NCBI GenBank assembly: GCA_964553775.1
Contig: CAZKLU010000092.1
Location: forward strand, 1-6,135
Direction of reading: 5' to 3'
DNA length: 6,135 bases
Source: RUG626 sp964553775
GTDB taxonomy: Bacteria > Bacillota > Clostridia > Oscillospirales > Oscillospiraceae
Part shown: positions 5,895 through 6,135 of the stretch, piece by piece
How positions within the stretch are numbered: the first letter of the stretch is position 1
Layout of the letters: each line of letters opens with the position of its first letter
Made by a program: the position numbers and the translations under genes
Notes under the pieces: generated by a model
The model's database searches: none
The model's input: the letters and a program-made list of their open reading frames with translations, nothing else
What the model was told of the DNA's origin: nothing

Positions 5895-6135
5895 ATGTTG
5901 AATTGTCAGTATATGCTTGACAATTTGCAGACCACAATCAAGACTTATGATGATAAAGTGGCGTTTGCTACGGTTCAGCTGTATGTGTCAGAAGTCGTTG
6001 AATTGAGCTCTCAGCCGTCTAACTTCTTTGAAAGAGCATTTGAAGGAATTAAACAGAATTTAAGAGATATTCGTGAATTTGTTCTGGAAGGTTTGCTGTG
6101 GTTCGTATCACACTTACCGGCGATTTTCCTGACAG
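5895..6135 (+). pseudogene. DUF4349 protein, 5'-truncated remnant (3' end outside window)
   Basis: Eighty codons from ATG 5895 stay open to the window edge. The product matches from memory only the last part of a DUF4349 domain: QYMLDNLQTTIKTYDDKV resembles the end of the family's coiled coil, AFATVQLYVSEV its closing beta strand, and then come a short loop, FFERAFEGIKQNLRD and the start of a hydrophobic segment (FVLEGLLWFVSHLPAIFL), where the family has its C-terminal membrane helix. Full DUF4349 proteins are membrane-anchored and have a signal sequence and a large region before this point. Here that region is missing: the frame stays open back to at least 5760, but the upstream residues do not look like the family and no ribosome binding site precedes the ATG. 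I infer a deletion or rearrangement that removed the 5' part. A short expressed protein cannot be excluded. The biochemical role of DUF4349 is unknown. Confidence 0.6.
5901..5925. repeat. Perfect inverted repeat inside the DUF4349 remnant
   Basis: AATTGTCA (5901-5908) and TGACAATT (5918-5925) are exact reverse complements separated by nine bases. The half-site shares TGTCA/TGACA with the direct repeats upstream of the GH3 gene. It lies at the very start of the recognisable DUF4349 homology, close to where the gene appears truncated. Confidence 0.4.

Noticed and set aside
1..6135. CRISPR array, tRNA/rRNA genes, transposase or phage genes
   Set aside because: No repeat-spacer pattern, cloverleaf, rRNA-like sequence or mobile-element protein was seen on either strand.

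Overview
The window looks like chromosomal DNA of a Gram-positive anaerobe of the class Clostridia, most likely a gut or rumen Ruminococcaceae/Oscillospiraceae-type bacterium. This is an inference from gene content: an S-layer-homology (SLH) surface protein, a family 3 glycosidase with the reversed domain order known from Ruminococcus albus and Butyrivibrio fibrisolvens enzymes, an AgrC/LytTR-type two-component pair, and a DUF4349 protein fragment. AGGAGG and GGGGG ribosome binding sites fit Firmicutes. The genus cannot be fixed from the sequence alone.

Layout: (1) bases 1-353, the 3' end of a plus-strand gene ending in two SLH repeats, followed by an intrinsic terminator at 418-461. (2) Bases 462-631, an AT-rich regulatory stretch with an exact 11-base direct repeat at 21-base spacing, a TTGACA -35 box and a strong ribosome binding site. 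(3) Bases 632-3439, a 935-residue membrane-anchored glycoside hydrolase family 3 enzyme in which the C-terminal-type sandwich domain precedes the catalytic barrel. (4) Bases 3440-3726, a gap between convergent genes that is rich in hairpins and appears noncoding. (5) Bases 3727-5759, a minus-strand operon of a LytTR response regulator followed by an AgrC-like GHKL sensor kinase, overlapping by ATGA and driven by a near-consensus promoter at 5790-5818. (6) Bases 5895-6135, a plus-strand open frame matching only the end of a DUF4349 domain and running off the window. It looks 5'-truncated.

How the genes may work together: the glycosidase would be tethered outside the membrane and release monosaccharides from oligosaccharides. 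The kinase/regulator pair lies convergent to it, with no agrB/agrD-like peptide genes visible here. LytTR regulators bind pairs of direct repeats about two helical turns apart, and such a pair lies just upstream of the glycosidase -35 box. Control of the glycosidase by this pair is therefore a testable hypothesis, not a demonstrated link. I see no convincing novel defence or mobile system. The most interesting items are the operator-like repeats, the hairpin-rich intergenic segment and the truncated DUF4349 gene.
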